A stretch of DNA of 54,460 bases from Pontiellaceae bacterium B12219 (GCA_029432795.1 JARNMJ010000028.1:1-54460); one strand, 5' to 3'. Positions 26,500-36,589 are shown, counted from the first letter of the stretch. A program made the numbers and translations. The notes: generated from the sequence alone by a model not told the origin.

Positions 26500-28764
26500 T
26501 TACATTTCAATGCGATGAACTGTTTCTTCTCCGGCCTTGAGTTCAAGCTGAACGTGCTGGCCATATAAAGAGTTCAACGTCACCACCTGATCCTTTCTGG
26601 ACACCAAGCGCACTTCCACTTTTTCAGCGAGGTTCCAATCGATGGAAACCTCAACGCCGCCGCGCGCCAGTAACCCTTTCACCGATCCTTTTTTCCAATC
26701 ACTGGAAAGAGCCGGAAGTACCGTAATTTTACCCGGCACGGAAAAGAGCAGCATTTCCTGAATCGCCGCCGACCAACCGAGATTGGCATCGATCTGATAC
26801 GGCGCCATCACAAAGTCGACCCCGATGCCGCTGTTGCGCCAGTCGTTATGCGTGGTGTAAAAATTATTCATCACACACGCCCGCGCCAGCAGGCTCAGGC
26901 AGTTCAAGGCCCGATCGCCTTCATTCATACGGGCATAAACATTCGCCATATGCGCCAGCGACCAGCCGGTCTGCGAACCGATCCCGATATCCAGCCGTTT
27001 GCGAATGGCGATTTCGAAGGCGTTGAAGAGTTCCGGATCGGATTCGCGCGTAACTTCCAATCCCGGGAAAACCGGATAGATGTGCGACTGATGGCGATGG
27101 TGATAATTATCGGTATAAAACGGATGCATCCATTCCTTCACCGCGCCGTCTTCATTGGTCTGATAAGCCGGAATCTTATCCAGCATCGCTTGCCAACGCG
27201 CGGGCTCATCGTCGCTTTCAATCAGATGCGTCAGGACCTCTTTGGCCAATGCAAAATCCATCGTCGCATTCATCGTGGTTTCCATCGAAACCATTTCCTG
27301 TGCGCCCTGCGTATGATTACCCGGATGATTTTCCGGTGAATTCGACGGTGCGCTCAGATAGAACCCATCCTCACCAATCGTGAAGAAATCTTCATAAAAC
27401 TGCGCAACTTCCCGCAGGTACGGAATACAGCGTTCTTTCAGGAAGGTCTCATCGCCCGTGTGCAGATAGTAGTCGTAATAATGCTGGCCGATCCAGGCGG
27501 CCGCCCCCGTCCAATGCAGAATGTGCGGTTGAATATCTTTAAACAGCCCCGACGGCGGCGTGGTGATGCATGAAATAAGAATGCCCCGGCAACCGTAAAG
27601 CTTGCGCGCGTTTTCACGGAAATCGTCCATCAGCCGGTCCACATAATCAAATACCGGCAGTGTAATCTCCGGCATATTGCCCGACATCGCCTGCCAATAA
27701 TTCATCTGCAGGTTTTCATTGGCCATATTAAAGGTCCAGTAGCCGCGATACGATCCGCACCACTTGCCCTGCAGTGGGCACGGCTGGCTGCCCTCCCGCG
27801 AACTGGAAATCAATAGGTAGCGGCCGTACGCCCACATTTTTTCAACCATCTCAGTTGAAACCTTGCCCGAATAGGCATCCATCAACAGTTCTTCGTTGGA
27901 ATGCGAATGATCTTCTGCTCCCAGATCCAGCGACACCCGATTAAACAATTCACCATGCAGTTCCGCGTGCGGCGCCAGCAAAGCGGCGTAGTTCGAATCG
28001 AGCAGGTCAATTTCAGTCTGAAGGCGCGGCCAGTCCTTTTTCCGCTCGCCCTTCACGAACATTTTCAAAACAACCAATGCCCGGTTCGTGTCCCGATAAA
28101 CGCGGGCCACCGCGCCGAAATCCGTGCCGTCGTCGTTGCGCGCGGCATACCGGATCCAACCGTCGGCATCCGTTTCAACGTCCAGCTCCACCGGTAGTTT
28201 CGGATCCTCCTGATCGCAGATATGCGCGTCGTTCCGGTCGTGTAAATCGAGGCTGATTTCGGCTTCCAAGGGTTGGAACCCGTTGGACATGATTTCCATT
28301 ACCACGCAATCCTGCGCACGGGAAACAAACACTTTTCGTTCGTATGCATTTTCGCCGTCCTTCCAGGAAACCGTCACCTCGCCCGTAGCCATATTCAGCT
28401 CGCGGGAATAGTCCGAAAACCCGATGCCCACCGGCATCTTAACTTTAAGGTCTCCCAGCGGAAGCGGCGCTCCGATGTCGGCTTCATAGCCGGCATCTTT
28501 CAGTGCATTCGTTAAAACCTGGTCCGCAACCGTCGCCTGATCGTCCAGCAACAGACGGCGAATTTCCGGCAGGCTACCGCTCACATCCGGCAGTTCATTC
28601 GTAACCACCTCGTGCCACAGATCATCGTGCGTCAGCAACACGGTTTCATTGTGCACCGAACCATACACCGCCGCGCCCATAACCCCGTTGCCCGAAGGCA
28701 GCGCCTCTTTCCACATATCCCCCTGCCAACCGGCCGGGAATTTCATCGTCAGTTTATTTTTCAA
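26500..28764 (-). CDS. GH95 alpha-L-fucosidase/galactosidase without signal peptide, 754 aa
   Basis: GH95 enzymes remove alpha-1,2-linked L-fucose (some act on L-galactose) by inversion. The N-terminal domain shows WKEALPSGNGVMGAAVYG. The alpha/alpha barrel shows NMANENLQMNYWQAM, SAPSNSPENHPGN and HHRHQSHIYPVFPG, all family landmarks. Length matches the family. It begins MKNKLTMKFPAGWQ with no hydrophobic segment, so it should act in the cytoplasm, unlike the second GH95 at 48281. The start is a TTG with AGGAG 6 bases upstream; the first ATG (28746) is about 24 bases from that site and less likely. Two palindrome copies lie inside the gene (28264-28278 and 26693-26707). It starts an operon with S6 and S5, following a long inverted repeat. 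Confidence 0.9.
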   Translation of the reverse strand: MKNKLTMKFPAGWQGDMWKEALPSGNGVMGAAVYGSVHNETVLLTHDDLWHEVVTNELPDVSGSLPEIRRLLLDDQATVADQVLTNALKDAGYEADIGAPLPLGDLKVKMPVGIGFSDYSRELNMATGEVTVSWKDGENAYERKVFVSRAQDCVVMEIMSNGFQPLEAEISLDLHDRNDAHICDQEDPKLPVELDVETDADGWIRYAARNDDGTDFGAVARVYRDTNRALVVLKMFVKGERKKDWPRLQTEIDLLDSNYAALLAPHAELHGELFNRVSLDLGAEDHSHSNEELLMDAYSGKVSTEMVEKMWAYGRYLLISSSREGSQPCPLQGKWCGSYRGYWTFNMANENLQMNYWQAMSGNMPEITLPVFDYVDRLMDDFRENARKLYGCRGILISCITTPPSGLFKDIQPHILHWTGAAAWIGQHYYDYYLHTGDETFLKERCIPYLREVAQFYEDFFTIGEDGFYLSAPSNSPENHPGNHTQGAQEMVSMETTMNATMDFALAKEVLTHLIESDDEPARWQAMLDKIPAYQTNEDGAVKEWMHPFYTDNYHHRHQSHIYPVFPGLEVTRESDPELFNAFEIAIRKRLDIGIGSQTGWSLAHMANVYARMNEGDRALNCLSLLARACVMNNFYTTHNDWRNSGIGVDFVMAPYQIDANLGWSAAIQEMLLFSVPGKITVLPALSSDWKKGSVKGLLARGGVEVSIDWNLAEKVEVRLVSRKDQVVTLNSLYGQHVQLELKAGEETVHRIEM
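26693..26707. repeat. Near-perfect TTCCAA palindrome copy in GH95
   Basis: TTCCAATCACTGGAA, one mismatch from the pattern, encodes SSDWK on the sense strand. Confidence 0.6.
28264..28278. repeat. Perfect TTCCAA-N3-TTGGAA palindrome inside GH95
   Basis: TTCCAAGGGTTGGAA is read as FQPLE, the same residues as the copy at 22380 in an unrelated gene. Confidence 0.8.
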
Positions 28765-28802
28765 AAGTTTCTCCTAACGCGACGTTGCTTCAGACCATTC
28801 AG

Positions 28803-28878
28803 GCAAAATGATTGAATGCAAATATGGGTCAATCAACACACGTAGCCGAAACCAATATTTTGCATTCAATTATTTTGC
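28803..28878. repeat. Long AT-rich inverted repeat between GH141-like and GH95 genes
   Basis: The arms lie at 28803-28824 and 28856-28878 (about 22 bases each) and are complementary apart from one mismatch and one single-base bulge. The loop is 31 bases. The repeat fills most of the 121-base gap between two minus-strand genes. As RNA it would fold into a long hairpin without a U tract. It could limit read-through, protect mRNA ends or bind a regulator. Confidence 0.7.
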
Positions 28879-28885
28879 TCATCTA

Positions 28886-31771
28886 CTACTCGACCGACAG
28901 TTCCTGGAACGCGGAATTTTCTCCCCGCTCCGTAACCGGCGATGCCTGCCAGACGATCCAGCGGAATGAGCCCAGTGTATGACCCTTGCCAGCACGCAGT
29001 GTTACTCCGGTGAATGCACCCTGTTTCATTTCAGTGGTGTCAAATGAGCCCAGCGGAACAAATTTTGAACTGGCACTTAGATTCCAACCGGGATTTTTTT
29101 TCAAAGCACTGCCATAAAGCGTGACGCGCTGCGCACCACGGCTGCCACTCTGATTATACGTCCAGCTGGTAATTGCTGAAACCGGTTTGACGCTTCCAAG
29201 GTCCAGCATATACGCACCGCCGGATTCTCCATTGGCAAAAACGGGTCCGTAGCTTTCGGCCAGTTCGCCATCAACCAACACGGTCAGGGCATCATTTTTC
29301 GTGGGTTTATTGGCGGTCACTTTTCCAGCGGTTTGAACCGGTTTACCCGATGCTTTGACTTCCACAAACGGAACGTTCTTCAGGATCATTTCCTGCTCCT
29401 GCTGATTGCGAACGAACTTGATCGTATACGGCACATTACCGGCGGCCGTGTATGCCGTCAGAAGATCATCAATGTCTTTTACCTTCGCGCCGTTGAATCC
29501 CTGAATCAGATCGCCTTCCTTGAATCCGGCTTCGGCTGCAGCGGAGTTTTCCGGCACGGAAATCAACGCCACACCGCCATCTTCTTTACGTGTGCCATAC
29601 GCCGAAAACTCTTCCCCTTCCAGACCGTGCAACCGGACACCCAGCCAATGATAGCCAAGCGTCAGGGCCGTCGTTTCCGGAGGCTGACGCGGCTTGGTGG
29701 GTTCAAAAACCAACTCCGGAATCACCGGCGTTTCAGCAATCGCTTTGAGCGAAGCCTTCTTCACCCCAAACTGATCCATCGGAAAATTCTTAAATCCGAT
29801 TTCGAATGCGGGCGACCCGGCTTGAACCTGGAAATCACCGGCGGCCGGATCCACAAACAACGGATCGCCATTGATTGAATTCACGTCCCATTTGGACACC
29901 AGATACCGGTCTTTTTCATCAGGATACTTGGTGAAAAAGAGGTTTTCATCCACGCGTTTTCCTTTGGCTGTTTTACTTGGAACACTGGCCCCGCGCGGTG
30001 CGCGCATCACGATGTTCGCATAAAATTCGTCGCCGCTGTTGTTGTACCAGACATGCGGATGGAATCCGTTATTGATCATGATGTTGTTCCACGCCCGGCG
30101 GCGGAATCCTTCGCGGAACTTGAGCCCGCCATTGAGCATCAGATTGTTGTAGATATCATAATTGCTTGAACCATCGTCGAGGTCGATATCCCAGCCGTGG
30201 TCACAACGCCAACGGCTGTTGCGGATGGTTGTGGTATACATTGCATCGAGAAACGGAAGATCAGGTTCTTTGTCGATCACCCGCTGCGATTCGGAGCGAT
30301 CGCTATGCCAGAACCGATCCCGCCCCCACGAATTGAACGAACCGTGGTCGTGCGTTTCCAGCACCGTATCAAACACATCGCACCCTTCAATCAGATGACC
30401 GCCCCAGCAACCGTCGCCGATATTTATGCCGGCTCGCGCAGTGTCATACACCGAGCAATCCCGGATCGTAATTTTCATGGCCATTTCAATCTGCACTCCG
30501 GCAGGCTGACGCTCAACGCGGCCGATACCATGAATCAGGCAGTCTTCCACCAGACCGTCTGCCGGATAGTTTTCGGTCTTCGGGCCGACCGTACGATCGA
30601 TTTTATCGAGGTCGTTTTTCTCGCGGTATTCAAACAGCGGATCGCGCACGGCATCGGGATCGCCGACAAAACAAACGCCGCTTGCTCCGGTGTCGTGAAT
30701 ATGACACCCCCGCACGACTGTGCCGCGATTGTAGTTATTCACGAAGATCGCGTTGCCGCCCACCTGATCAAACTCACAGTCGAGAATATAAATATGTTCC
30801 GTTCCGGTCAGCATAAATGCGCCGCCACGATAGATCGCCCAGTCCGAACGCAGCATCTGCTCATCGGTTTCCATGAAGGTGCGCGCGGCATGGCGCACCA
30901 CAAATCCCTGCAGGGTGATATGTTTAACCGGCTTCTCAATGGAACCTTCAAACTCCACCAAATGACGCAGACGGACCACTTCAACGGTTGCTGATTTCAG
31001 ATCCGTTCCGGCTTCGGGCATATAATAGAGCGTATCGGTTTTTGCATTGTGGAACCATTCGCCGGGCGCATCGAGCTCCTCGAAAATATTTTCGACCATA
31101 CGGAACTCATCGTGCATGCCCATTTTGCGGTTGTTCTGCCAACCGCCTTCGTAGGTCACTTCGCCGTTCGAACCTTTCCCGGTGATTCGATAATGATATC
31201 CACCCCAGCGTGCCCGGTGCATGGCATGAATATATCCACCGGTCGGGTCGGCCCAGTTTGCGGCGCGTTCCTTGGAAAAGGCGTCGGCCGCATAGCCCTG
31301 ATAGGCGGCGGTGGTTTTGCTCGCATCGTAGTTGGGATAACGCGCCATGCGCTGATTTTTGCCATTGACGAAAAGCTGATCAATCTCCAGCCCCTTCGGG
31401 GTTTTGGCCTGAACGATTCCATCTTTATACGGTGTCCATTTCAGATCCAGTATCGATCCTCCGCTGAGAACCGCTCCGCCTTCGCTCTGCGCGATGTAGA
31501 CCACCGGAGCGGATTCAGTTCCGGAATCGGCCGGCGTGAAAACGAGCGTCTCCGGCAGATAATATACCCCGTCCGCCACATTCACCTGAACCGGTTCTTT
31601 TCCAACCCTTGGACGGATCAGATCGCGGGCCCTCGCCAGCGATGCCACCGGAGCATGCTCCGTTCCCTGATTCGAATCATTACCCGTTGGGCTCACATAA
31701 ATTTGCATTGCACTTACCGTACCGGAGGCAGCCACCAGGCCAACCGCCAACCACTTTGTTTCTTTTCTCAT
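28886..31771 (-). CDS. Secreted GH141-like parallel beta-helix enzyme with an internal PDZ domain, 961 aa
   Basis: A signal peptide (residues 1-21) is followed by MQIYVSPTGNDSNQG, the usual start of secreted right-handed beta-helix enzymes. The segment LFVNGKNQRMARYPN and repeated motifs such as DCEFDQVGGNAIFVNN up to about residue 650 resemble family GH141, whose studied members include an alpha-L-fucosidase and a xylanase. With fucose genes nearby, fucosidase is the better guess. Around residues 700-790 is a PDZ-like domain (GVALISVPENSAAAEAGFKEGD, then LIQGFNGAKV), normally found in proteases and not in glycosidases. The last 150 residues resemble a discoidin-type module (YMLDLGSVKPVSAITSW). 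AGGAGAA precedes the ATG. The gene lies 113 bases after the beta-propeller gene. The GH141 assignment is by motif and is tentative; a lyase or another beta-helix hydrolase is possible. Confidence 0.75.
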   Translation of the reverse strand: MRKETKWLAVGLVAASGTVSAMQIYVSPTGNDSNQGTEHAPVASLARARDLIRPRVGKEPVQVNVADGVYYLPETLVFTPADSGTESAPVVYIAQSEGGAVLSGGSILDLKWTPYKDGIVQAKTPKGLEIDQLFVNGKNQRMARYPNYDASKTTAAYQGYAADAFSKERAANWADPTGGYIHAMHRARWGGYHYRITGKGSNGEVTYEGGWQNNRKMGMHDEFRMVENIFEELDAPGEWFHNAKTDTLYYMPEAGTDLKSATVEVVRLRHLVEFEGSIEKPVKHITLQGFVVRHAARTFMETDEQMLRSDWAIYRGGAFMLTGTEHIYILDCEFDQVGGNAIFVNNYNRGTVVRGCHIHDTGASGVCFVGDPDAVRDPLFEYREKNDLDKIDRTVGPKTENYPADGLVEDCLIHGIGRVERQPAGVQIEMAMKITIRDCSVYDTARAGINIGDGCWGGHLIEGCDVFDTVLETHDHGSFNSWGRDRFWHSDRSESQRVIDKEPDLPFLDAMYTTTIRNSRWRCDHGWDIDLDDGSSNYDIYNNLMLNGGLKFREGFRRRAWNNIMINNGFHPHVWYNNSGDEFYANIVMRAPRGASVPSKTAKGKRVDENLFFTKYPDEKDRYLVSKWDVNSINGDPLFVDPAAGDFQVQAGSPAFEIGFKNFPMDQFGVKKASLKAIAETPVIPELVFEPTKPRQPPETTALTLGYHWLGVRLHGLEGEEFSAYGTRKEDGGVALISVPENSAAAEAGFKEGDLIQGFNGAKVKDIDDLLTAYTAAGNVPYTIKFVRNQQEQEMILKNVPFVEVKASGKPVQTAGKVTANKPTKNDALTVLVDGELAESYGPVFANGESGGAYMLDLGSVKPVSAITSWTYNQSGSRGAQRVTLYGSALKKNPGWNLSASSKFVPLGSFDTTEMKQGAFTGVTLRAGKGHTLGSFRWIVWQASPVTERGENSAFQELSVE
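31600..31613. repeat. Partial TTCCAA palindrome copy in the GH141-like gene
   Basis: TTCCAACCCTTGGA lacks only the last A of the 15-base pattern. Confidence 0.5.
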
Positions 31772-31884
31772 AAAATTCTCCTATTCGCAGACAGACTATC
31801 GGCAATACCGGACCGATTGCTATCCCATTTATACACTACAACATTCTGATTTTGCGTGTCTTCCGCTAAGGCGTGTCGAAAATA

Positions 31885-33033
31885 TTATTCCGCATCAAGC
31901 GGCACCACAATGGCCCAGGTGTTGGATCCATTGCCGAAACCGCCCGGCCCGTCCATGACTGCAAAACTGAGATGAGTCAGTTCGCCGTCTTCCACCAGGC
32001 CCTGCACGCGTTCGAGCTGGCCCATTTCAACCGTTGTCCCGTCATCCCATTTAATCTCTTTGGAATAAGCGACCGGATGTTCATCCACGGTCCAGTCCAG
32101 ACCGTTTTCTGAATGTGCCAGAATACCGCCGTGGCTCACACCGCCCACGGTTCCATTCTGGTCCTTTGCCAGCATGTGGTATCCATCTTCATCTTCCCAA
32201 AGATAGGGATCTTCCACCACGCCGAAACGGGTTTCACTGAAAACCGGTTCATCCGTCACCACGGTATAGGGTCCTGAATAATTCGGAGCGGTGGCCACCC
32301 CGATCATCATATCGCTGTGATAGGGAAACTGTTCATTGTAGGTTCGGGATTTAAAGACCAGCAACACGCTGCCGTCTTCATGGATCACGGGGGTCGGATT
32401 GGAGGTTAAAAAACTGTAGTAAGTGTCCGGTTTTGTATCCAATACCGGTTGGTCCATTCGCGTCCACGGTCCGTACGGACTTTTGGAAGTTGCCACACCG
32501 ATCCGCTTATTTGAACGGCCGACAATGGAATACTTTGAGTTCAGCGTCACCTCTTCCGGATGATTGACCGCATCGTCGAACGGATGGGTGGAACCCATGT
32601 AGAACAGGATGTAGGTATCGCCATGCTTAAATACTTTGGGATTGTGCTGTGTACATCCATCCCAATACTGCGGGTGGCGTTTCCCCAGGGCCACATCGCT
32701 GAAGGTATAGGGTCCAACCGCCGTATCGGAAACCGCATGAACGATTTCAGATGCCACCATCCAACCCGGATGAAACCTGAGAGTTTTCGGCCAACGTGAA
32801 ACATACATGTGGTATTTCCCGTCATCACCTTTAATGACGGAGCTGCCCCACACCCAATATCCATCCTGCCTGAACCCCCCATCAACCGGCACCACCCCTA
32901 ACCGATCGTGAATCGGGTTTCCCGCCGGTACGGATTCATTTGCAAAACATGATACACTCAAAAGAGACAGCAGCACTGCAGCTCCCGCACGGAGTATCCC
33001 TCCTGTTTTATAAAATCTGCAATTATCCTTCAT
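31885..33033 (-). CDS. Secreted five-bladed beta-propeller glycosidase-like protein, 382 aa
   Basis: A signal peptide (about residues 1-32, ending SCFA; LSVSC could also serve as a weak lipobox) leads to a domain with the rhythm of five-bladed beta-propeller glycosidases (GH43, GH32, GH117 and relatives). Blade motifs include GSSVIKGDDGKYHMYVS, NPKVFKHGDTYILFYMG, NPTPVIHEDGSVLLVFK and EDPYLWEDEDGYHMLAKD, which carry the acidic residues used in these folds. I cannot choose a family. GH117-type 3,6-anhydrogalactosidases and GH43 arabinosidases or galactosidases are options. The ATG at 33033 (GGAG 6 bases upstream) is preferred to 33045, which has none. It lies 58 bases after the large heparinase-like gene in the minus-strand cluster and probably trims oligosaccharides that the lyase releases. 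Confidence 0.82.
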   Translation of the reverse strand: MKDNCRFYKTGGILRAGAAVLLSLLSVSCFANESVPAGNPIHDRLGVVPVDGGFRQDGYWVWGSSVIKGDDGKYHMYVSRWPKTLRFHPGWMVASEIVHAVSDTAVGPYTFSDVALGKRHPQYWDGCTQHNPKVFKHGDTYILFYMGSTHPFDDAVNHPEEVTLNSKYSIVGRSNKRIGVATSKSPYGPWTRMDQPVLDTKPDTYYSFLTSNPTPVIHEDGSVLLVFKSRTYNEQFPYHSDMMIGVATAPNYSGPYTVVTDEPVFSETRFGVVEDPYLWEDEDGYHMLAKDQNGTVGGVSHGGILAHSENGLDWTVDEHPVAYSKEIKWDDGTTVEMGQLERVQGLVEDGELTHLSFAVMDGPGGFGNGSNTWAIVVPLDAE

Positions 33034-33091
33034 ATCCGTCTCCATTATTCAACGTATTCTGCTTCCCATCCCGCCAGTGTGTTCCGCGCGC

Positions 33092-36000
33092 TTATTTGGA
33101 ATTGCTTTCCTCTCTCACCAGCTTCCCGTTCATGAACTCCCGAACGGAGATGTTTGCTTCGCCGGTTTCGCCGTCGAGATCGGCAATGGTAATTTCCTGA
33201 ACCCGGCCATCGGTCAGTTCAACCACCAGCTCGTTGGCACTATTTGCCGTTACCGATTTAACCATCGAGTCCGTTTCATACGGCTCAATAACCGACAGAT
33301 ACCGCGCATCCTTTCCGGTGCTGCGAACCGCCATGGTTTTACGGCGTTGCGACTCATCTCCCATCGGAAAATCTCCGCCGAGCGTGGCTTTAAATGCCAC
33401 AGCATCCATACCGGAAAGGTCAAGGGCAATCGATCCGGATGCCTTGCTGTTTTTCGGTTGGCCCGGCAGCGAATGTTCCATCAACTCACCCTGAATTTTA
33501 ACCGGCCCGCCATAATAATCTTCACCGGCTCTTTTCGGTTCGATAATGTTTTCATTCTTTACCGGAAGCGATGCAATGAACACCTCGCTTCCATCTTTCA
33601 GAATTAACCGGGCATTGCCCCAGAAGATTGTGTTGTTGCGGGGATTTTCCGTCTTTGTGGTCAGGACCAATTCCTTCTTCCCGGTCAGGTCCGCACTCAC
33701 TTCTTTGGCTCCCAGAATCCAGGCTCCGGTACTGTCGTCGACCAGCGTTTCCCCATCGGCTGTCACGCTGTACCATACGCGTTTGTTAACGCGGAAACTC
33801 TCCGCCGCCGTTCCGATCATGATTTCTTTCTGTTTCGGCCAGGCACTGAAGATATCCGTTTTCAGCACACCGTCTTCACAGAAATAGGTGCGGCATCCTT
33901 CGTTATCCGCCCCTTCTCCCCACCGCATCTCAAAGGTGGTGCGAGAGGTTCCGTCGACCTGATACCAGTCGCAATCCGTAATGAACTGTGCGGCGCCCAA
34001 CGGGTCGGTATTCATCTGTCCGTCATGCCGGATCAGTTCAGCATTTCCACCGGTAATTCCACGAAACCCTTTCATCTGCATCAACCAGTCAAACGTATGT
34101 TCTTCCTCGGCTTTCTGATAATCCGCCAGCACGATATAGTCATCCATCATAATCATCAGGCGGCGCTGCAGGATATCCTCCGTAAAGTCGGTACAGAGGC
34201 CATATTCGGGCGCATCGTCGGGCACAAAGATCGAACGGTTTTCATTTTCCGTCTGCTCTTTAAAGCTCATGCCGTACCGGTCGGAATAGGTCATCCCGCC
34301 ATAGGGCGGATGACTCCATTTGGAGATACTTTCCACCGCTGCCGCCTGGAAGAGATCGCCCGTGTAATACAGTTTGCGGAAGCTTTCTCTCGGCTCCTGC
34401 ATTTTCTGATCAACCACCACCATATTCTTCGTCATCGAGGTTTGAACCAGGAATTTGTAGAGATACGAACCGTAGCCGTACCAGAACATTTCCGGGTTAT
34501 AGAAACTGCGCCCATAGCGCATCATACTGATAAAATTCAGGCGGTCGAAATGTCCGTGGTGTCCACCGTGTGAACCATAGTGCAGTACCGCCTGAATCTG
34601 TTCGCGCTGCTCACGTCCCTTCGTCTGGGAACGCAGCTGCACGGCTCCGATATTGTCGGCATAGGCGGACTGTTTCATCTTTTCGGAAGTGACCTGCGGC
34701 AGATCGGGAACACCATAGAGCAGATCCCGCGAATCGCCGCGATTGATGACCGCCGCATATTCCGGGTCGCGATAAAGATAGTACGCCAGCTCATACGGTT
34801 TTCCGGTCACCTTGTCTTCTTTGGCATCATTCACCCCGAAAAGTACTCCGCGATAATCCAGAAATGGAATGACCGCATCCCACATATCTTTAATGCCGAT
34901 ATTGTTCTGGTTGATGGAGCCCCATTTCTCGAACTGCATACCATGCAGACCGCCTTCGCGCCGGCTTTTCTGCAACGAGAAAAACGGCGTGGTACCAATC
35001 AGAAAACGTTGGTCTTTCAGATTCATGCCCCAGGGTTCGAGCGCAATCGCCACTTCAGAAAATTCGCTGGCAACCCAGAGATTATACCCTACGGCACATT
35101 CGTACCACCAGCCATCACCCATGACGCCGTGATAGATCTGTGCATAAATTCCTGAGGGCGCGTTGAGAAGCTGATCGGCCAGATACCAGTCCTGTAATGC
35201 CAGAGCACAATAAAAGGCACCCACCAGTTCCGCCACATTCCAGTTGCTGATTCCGCCGCGTGTATTGCCCTTAAGCGTCCGGTTAATATAGAGGCGGAAA
35301 GTATTTTCGACGAGTTCATGCTCTTCCGCCGTCAAGACACCGGAGTCGCGGATCATATCATAACTGCGCGCTGCGCCCTGGAAAAAGACGCCTTCCGCCA
35401 CAAACGAATTACCACCGCCATGCAACGTGACCGGATAGCCATCCTCCAGGCTGATCAAGCGGCGGAACAGTTTGGCACATTTTTCGGCATAGGCCTCATT
35501 GCCGGTCAACTGATAGGCAATGCCGGTCTCGTATAAGCGGTCGCCCTCGCCCTTGCTGAAAATCGGGTTATGTTCGCCGGTTCCCTCGATTGTAGAAACG
35601 GGCGCACCGGCAGGGACCTTCCATTCCGAGGCTTTTTTCTCATAGTCGGCCAATCCTTTTTTTGCCCAGTCATAGTTTGCGATTTTATCTTTCACTTCCT
35701 GCCACTTGTCGGCGGTGAAAACAATATTCGGTGTCGGCACCCTCACGGCCGTAAAAAATTCAATGGATACAGCTGCAGACCCCTGCCCATTGGGTACTGC
35801 AGTAATGATCTGTTTTTCACGTGCACCTTCCGGCAGAGAAGCGGGGATCGCAACGTCAATCACAACGGTTTGCACCGCACCGGGCGCCAACTCAAAAACG
35901 GAAGGCTCCATCGAAACAATCATCGATTCCCAACCCAGTTTTTCAACAAGTAATTGAACACCCTGTTTTTCATCCGTGGTATTCCCGACCTCCATCGTAT

Positions 36001-36589
36001 ACCGAACCGTGTCGCCCGCCGGAGCTGCGCGCCCCTGCACCGCCGATTCAATCGCAACCCGTTCTCCTTTAGTCAGTTGAACCGATCTTATTTTCAGATT
36101 TTCAGTTACATCCGAGCTAACCGCAATCTCCAGTTCTTTAACCGCCTGCAAGGCGTTCCCCAGCTGACCGTCATCCACATCAAAAAGCTTCCAGGGCAGA
36201 AAAACCGGTTGCCACCCCTTTCCCTGAATCAGGACCTTGGCCGTACTGGCGGCATTCAGCTCCGAGTGATCCGCCGGATCCGTTTTGAATGTGGCCCTCA
36301 CCTCAACCGGAGAACTCTTATCCAGATACACCTCAAAGGACAGCCCGGCATAATCGTACCAGTCCGCCGCATCCCCGCGAAAATCACGCATCAACCCCGG
36401 ATAAACGCGGTTCATATTTTCATACGTGTACGAAATGGGCTCGCCGCTGTTCAAAATCGCTGCGCCCTTTTTGACTTTTTCAATGCCGCTCCAATCCGAC
36501 CAATCCTCTGAACCAACCGGTATGCGCAAAGCGGCCTGAGCCATTAACGGCAAAAGAAGGGCTAAAAAAACAGTTCTGGTTTTCATCAT
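33092..36589 (-). CDS. Large secreted heparinase II/III-like polysaccharide lyase, 1165 aa
   Basis: This is the longest gene of the window. After a signal peptide (about residues 1-19) come a jelly-roll-like domain (about 20-190) and an Ig-like segment (about 190-300). An alpha/alpha-toroid follows (about 310-650, with WNVAELVGAFYCALALQDWY and GDGWWYECAVGYNLW), then the heparinase II/III beta-sandwich domain, which begins near HYGSHGGHHGHFDRLNF at about residue 676. The His-rich segment and following Tyr residues would act in beta-elimination at a uronic acid. The Trp- and Tyr-rich toroid lines the cleft. Two adjacent ATG codons (36589, 36586) follow AGGAG. A 131-base gap separates it from S7, so it may have its own promoter. 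The presence of lyases implies uronic acid in the substrate, unless these act on an atypical polymer. No PL family can be assigned by eye. Confidence 0.85.
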   Translation of the reverse strand: MMKTRTVFLALLLPLMAQAALRIPVGSEDWSDWSGIEKVKKGAAILNSGEPISYTYENMNRVYPGLMRDFRGDAADWYDYAGLSFEVYLDKSSPVEVRATFKTDPADHSELNAASTAKVLIQGKGWQPVFLPWKLFDVDDGQLGNALQAVKELEIAVSSDVTENLKIRSVQLTKGERVAIESAVQGRAAPAGDTVRYTMEVGNTTDEKQGVQLLVEKLGWESMIVSMEPSVFELAPGAVQTVVIDVAIPASLPEGAREKQIITAVPNGQGSAAVSIEFFTAVRVPTPNIVFTADKWQEVKDKIANYDWAKKGLADYEKKASEWKVPAGAPVSTIEGTGEHNPIFSKGEGDRLYETGIAYQLTGNEAYAEKCAKLFRRLISLEDGYPVTLHGGGNSFVAEGVFFQGAARSYDMIRDSGVLTAEEHELVENTFRLYINRTLKGNTRGGISNWNVAELVGAFYCALALQDWYLADQLLNAPSGIYAQIYHGVMGDGWWYECAVGYNLWVASEFSEVAIALEPWGMNLKDQRFLIGTTPFFSLQKSRREGGLHGMQFEKWGSINQNNIGIKDMWDAVIPFLDYRGVLFGVNDAKEDKVTGKPYELAYYLYRDPEYAAVINRGDSRDLLYGVPDLPQVTSEKMKQSAYADNIGAVQLRSQTKGREQREQIQAVLHYGSHGGHHGHFDRLNFISMMRYGRSFYNPEMFWYGYGSYLYKFLVQTSMTKNMVVVDQKMQEPRESFRKLYYTGDLFQAAAVESISKWSHPPYGGMTYSDRYGMSFKEQTENENRSIFVPDDAPEYGLCTDFTEDILQRRLMIMMDDYIVLADYQKAEEEHTFDWLMQMKGFRGITGGNAELIRHDGQMNTDPLGAAQFITDCDWYQVDGTSRTTFEMRWGEGADNEGCRTYFCEDGVLKTDIFSAWPKQKEIMIGTAAESFRVNKRVWYSVTADGETLVDDSTGAWILGAKEVSADLTGKKELVLTTKTENPRNNTIFWGNARLILKDGSEVFIASLPVKNENIIEPKRAGEDYYGGPVKIQGELMEHSLPGQPKNSKASGSIALDLSGMDAVAFKATLGGDFPMGDESQRRKTMAVRSTGKDARYLSVIEPYETDSMVKSVTANSANELVVELTDGRVQEITIADLDGETGEANISVREFMNGKLVREESNSK

